A stretch of 7,468 nt of DNA, taken from assembly GCA_003512825.1 (NCBI GenBank), contig DOOI01000126.1, positions 621-8,088 on the forward strand, read 5' to 3'. The notes under the pieces were generated by a model that was given only the letters and a program-made list of their open reading frames with translations, had not been told where the DNA came from and did no database searches. Positions within the stretch are counted from its first letter, which is position 1, and every line of letters starts with the position of its first letter. Made by a program: the position numbers and the translations under genes. This document shows positions 6,220 to 7,468 of the stretch, piece by piece. This stretch comes from Paracoccaceae bacterium. GTDB lineage: Bacteria > Pseudomonadota > Alphaproteobacteria > Rhodobacterales > Rhodobacteraceae.

Positions 6220-6948
6220 ATGCCTGACACCGCGCCTCAGACCAAATTTCGCCGCGTAATGCTTAAGATTTCCGGTGAGGCGTTGATGGGAGATCAGGGA
6301 TTCGGCCTGCATCCCCCGACAGTCGAGCGGATCGCCCGCGAGGTGCAGTCGGTGCATAACATGGGGGTCGAGATTTGCATGGTGATCGGCGGCGGCAATA
6401 TTTTCCGCGGTCTGCAAGGCTCGGCACAGGGGATGGAGCGCACCACCGCCGATTACATGGGCATGCTGGCCACAGTGATGAACGCGCTTGGGATGCAGGC
6501 GGCGTTGGAAAGCCTTGGGGTCTATACGCGGGTGATTTCGGCCATTCCGATGGATCAGGTCTGCGAGCCCTATATTCGCCGTCGCGCCGTTCGTCATTTG
6601 GAGAAGAAGCGCGTTTGTATTTTTGCGGCGGGCACCGGAAACCCCTATTTCACCACCGACACAGCCGCCGCGCTGCGCGCCTCCGAGATGGCGTGCGAAG
6701 CGATTTTCATGGGCAAGCAAGTGGACGGGATCTATGACAGCGATCCCAAGACCAACCCGAATGCCAAGCGCTACGATCGGGTGAGCTATGATGAGGTGCT
6801 GCGCCAGAACCTCAAGGTGATGGATGCCTCTGCCATTGCCTTGGCGCGCGACAATAATATGCCGCTGGTGGTGTTCAGTCTGGACGAGCCGGGCGGGTTT
6901 AGAGGTATCCTCGCAGGCGAGGGTACCTATACAACCGTGCACCGCTAA
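6220..6948 (+). CDS. pyrH: UMP kinase (uridylate kinase)
   Basis: Phosphorylates UMP to UDP with ATP in pyrimidine nucleotide synthesis. It is the bacterial hexameric enzyme of the amino acid kinase fold, unrelated to eukaryotic UMP/CMP kinase. The length of 242 aa is normal. Motifs in order are LKISGEAL (15-22), [10 protein letters not shown] (55-64), [13 protein letters not shown] (77-89), [15 protein letters not shown] (136-150) and VDGIYDSDP (168-176), the last part of the nucleotide site. The start is supported by AAGGA 7 nt upstream. It is followed after 48 nt by frr in the same direction, the very common pyrH-frr pairing of bacteria. Confidence 0.97.
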   Translation: MPDTAPQTKFRRVMLKISGEALMGDQGFGLHPPTVERIAREVQSVHNMGVEICMVIGGGNIFRGLQGSAQGMERTTADYMGMLATVMNALGMQAALESLGVYTRVISAIPMDQVCEPYIRRRAVRHLEKKRVCIFAAGTGNPYFTTDTAAALRASEMACEAIFMGKQVDGIYDSDPKTNPNAKRYDRVSYDEVLRQNLKVMDASAIALARDNNMPLVVFSLDEPGGFRGILAGEGTYTTVHR

Positions 6949-6956
6949 GGCTAGAA

Positions 6957-6971
6957 GGGCGCAATTCGCCC
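6957..6971 (+). promoter_or_regulatory. Small hairpin between pyrH and frr
   Basis: GGGCG (6957-6961) and CGCCC (6967-6971) form a perfect 5-bp GC stem with a 5-nt loop in the 48-nt spacer. No U-run follows, so it should not terminate. At most it modulates mRNA stability between the two genes, and it may be chance. Confidence 0.35.
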
Positions 6972-6996
6972 GACGACGAGCAGAAGGAACCGCAAG

Positions 6997-7468
6997 ATGT
7001 CCGACGATATTGAGATTGATACCGACGATCTGGAGCGCCGCATGGAAGGCGCCATGAATGCGCTGAAGGTGGAGTTTGCGTCGCTCCGCACCGGGCGCGC
7101 CTCTGGCTCGATGCTGGAGCCCATTCAAGTTGAAGCCTATGGCCAGATGACCCCGATCAACCAATTGGGCACCGTCAACGTGCCCGAGCCGCGGATGGTT
7201 ACCATCAATATCTGGGATAAGGCGATGGTGGTTCATGTGGAAAAATCCATTCGTAACAGTGGATTGGGAATCAATCCTCAACTAAACGGCACGATTATCA
7301 TGCTGCCAATCCCAGAGCTGAACGAAGAGCGCCGCCGCGAGCTGACGCGTGTTGCCGCGCAATATGCTGAACATGCCCGTGTGGCGATCCGCAATGTGCG
7401 GCGCGATGGCATGGACCAGATCAAGAAAGCCAAGGGCAACGGCATGTCCGAGGACGATCAGAAATTCT
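6997..7468 (+). CDS. frr: Ribosome recycling factor (partial, 3' end beyond window)
   Basis: With EF-G it splits post-termination 70S ribosomes and is essential in bacteria. The frame is open from the ATG at 6997 to the right edge (157 codons). The family length is about 185 residues, so roughly the last 30 are missing. Seen directly are the N-terminal helix ending in [10 protein letters not shown] (27-36); INIWDKAMV (70-78), matching the family's W-D-K element; [22 protein letters not shown] (85-106); LNEERRREL (108-116); and [12 protein letters not shown] (127-138), which contains the functionally important R132 and the conserved RNxRRD. AAGGA lies 8 nt upstream of the ATG. It is probably cotranscribed with pyrH. 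Confidence 0.96.
   Translation, partial: MSDDIEIDTDDLERRMEGAMNALKVEFASLRTGRASGSMLEPIQVEAYGQMTPINQLGTVNVPEPRMVTINIWDKAMVVHVEKSIRNSGLGINPQLNGTIIMLPIPELNEERRRELTRVAAQYAEHARVAIRNVRRDGMDQIKKAKGNGMSEDDQKF

Noticed and set aside
6127..7281. A 384-codon open frame on the minus strand
   Set aside because: It lies opposite pyrH and frr, both certain by motif. Its His- and Arg-rich composition is typical of a reverse-strand shadow.
1..7468. CRISPR array, mobile element, tRNA or phage remnant
   Set aside because: I saw no spaced repeat series, no transposase or integrase-like protein, no terminal inverted repeats and no cloverleaf. All long spans are accounted for by ordinary genes.

Overview
The window looks like an ordinary piece of alphaproteobacterial chromosome, most likely from the Rhodobacterales (Roseobacter group). 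The basis is the style of the MiaA, UMP kinase and ribosome recycling factor proteins, the moderately high GC with G/C-rich third codon positions, and a Tat-exported family 5 solute-binding protein. The taxon is inferred from sequence feel, not from a search. There is no tRNA, rRNA, CRISPR array, insertion sequence or phage gene.

Left part (1-5125, all on the minus strand): an oligopeptide/nickel-type (family 5) ABC import locus. In transcription order it holds an AraC-family regulator (5125-4319), a 238-bp spacer with operator-like repeats, the Tat-secreted solute-binding protein (4080-2425), a 102-bp spacer with three successive hairpins, the DppB-type permease (2322-1276), the DppC-type permease (1263-79), and the first 24 codons of another gene (73 to beyond the left edge) that is probably the ATP-binding subunit. 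The binding protein would capture a solute in the periplasm, the two permeases would form the channel, and off-window ATPases would drive import. The AraC protein is the obvious candidate regulator. The substrate cannot be named from sequence.

Right part (5241-7468): housekeeping genes. miaA (tRNA dimethylallyltransferase) is on the minus strand. It is divergent from pyrH (UMP kinase), which is followed 48 nt later by frr (ribosome recycling factor, cut off by the right edge after 157 codons). A 103-bp spacer between miaA and pyrH must carry both promoters.

I found no wholly new system. The points worth a second look are regulatory and architectural: a 23-bp interrupted palindrome plus an extra half-site upstream of the binding-protein gene, a tandem 9-bp repeat just upstream of the AraC start, the hairpin cluster between binding protein and permease, and two enlarged permeases (an extra membrane-rich insert in one, a two-cysteine external loop in the other).
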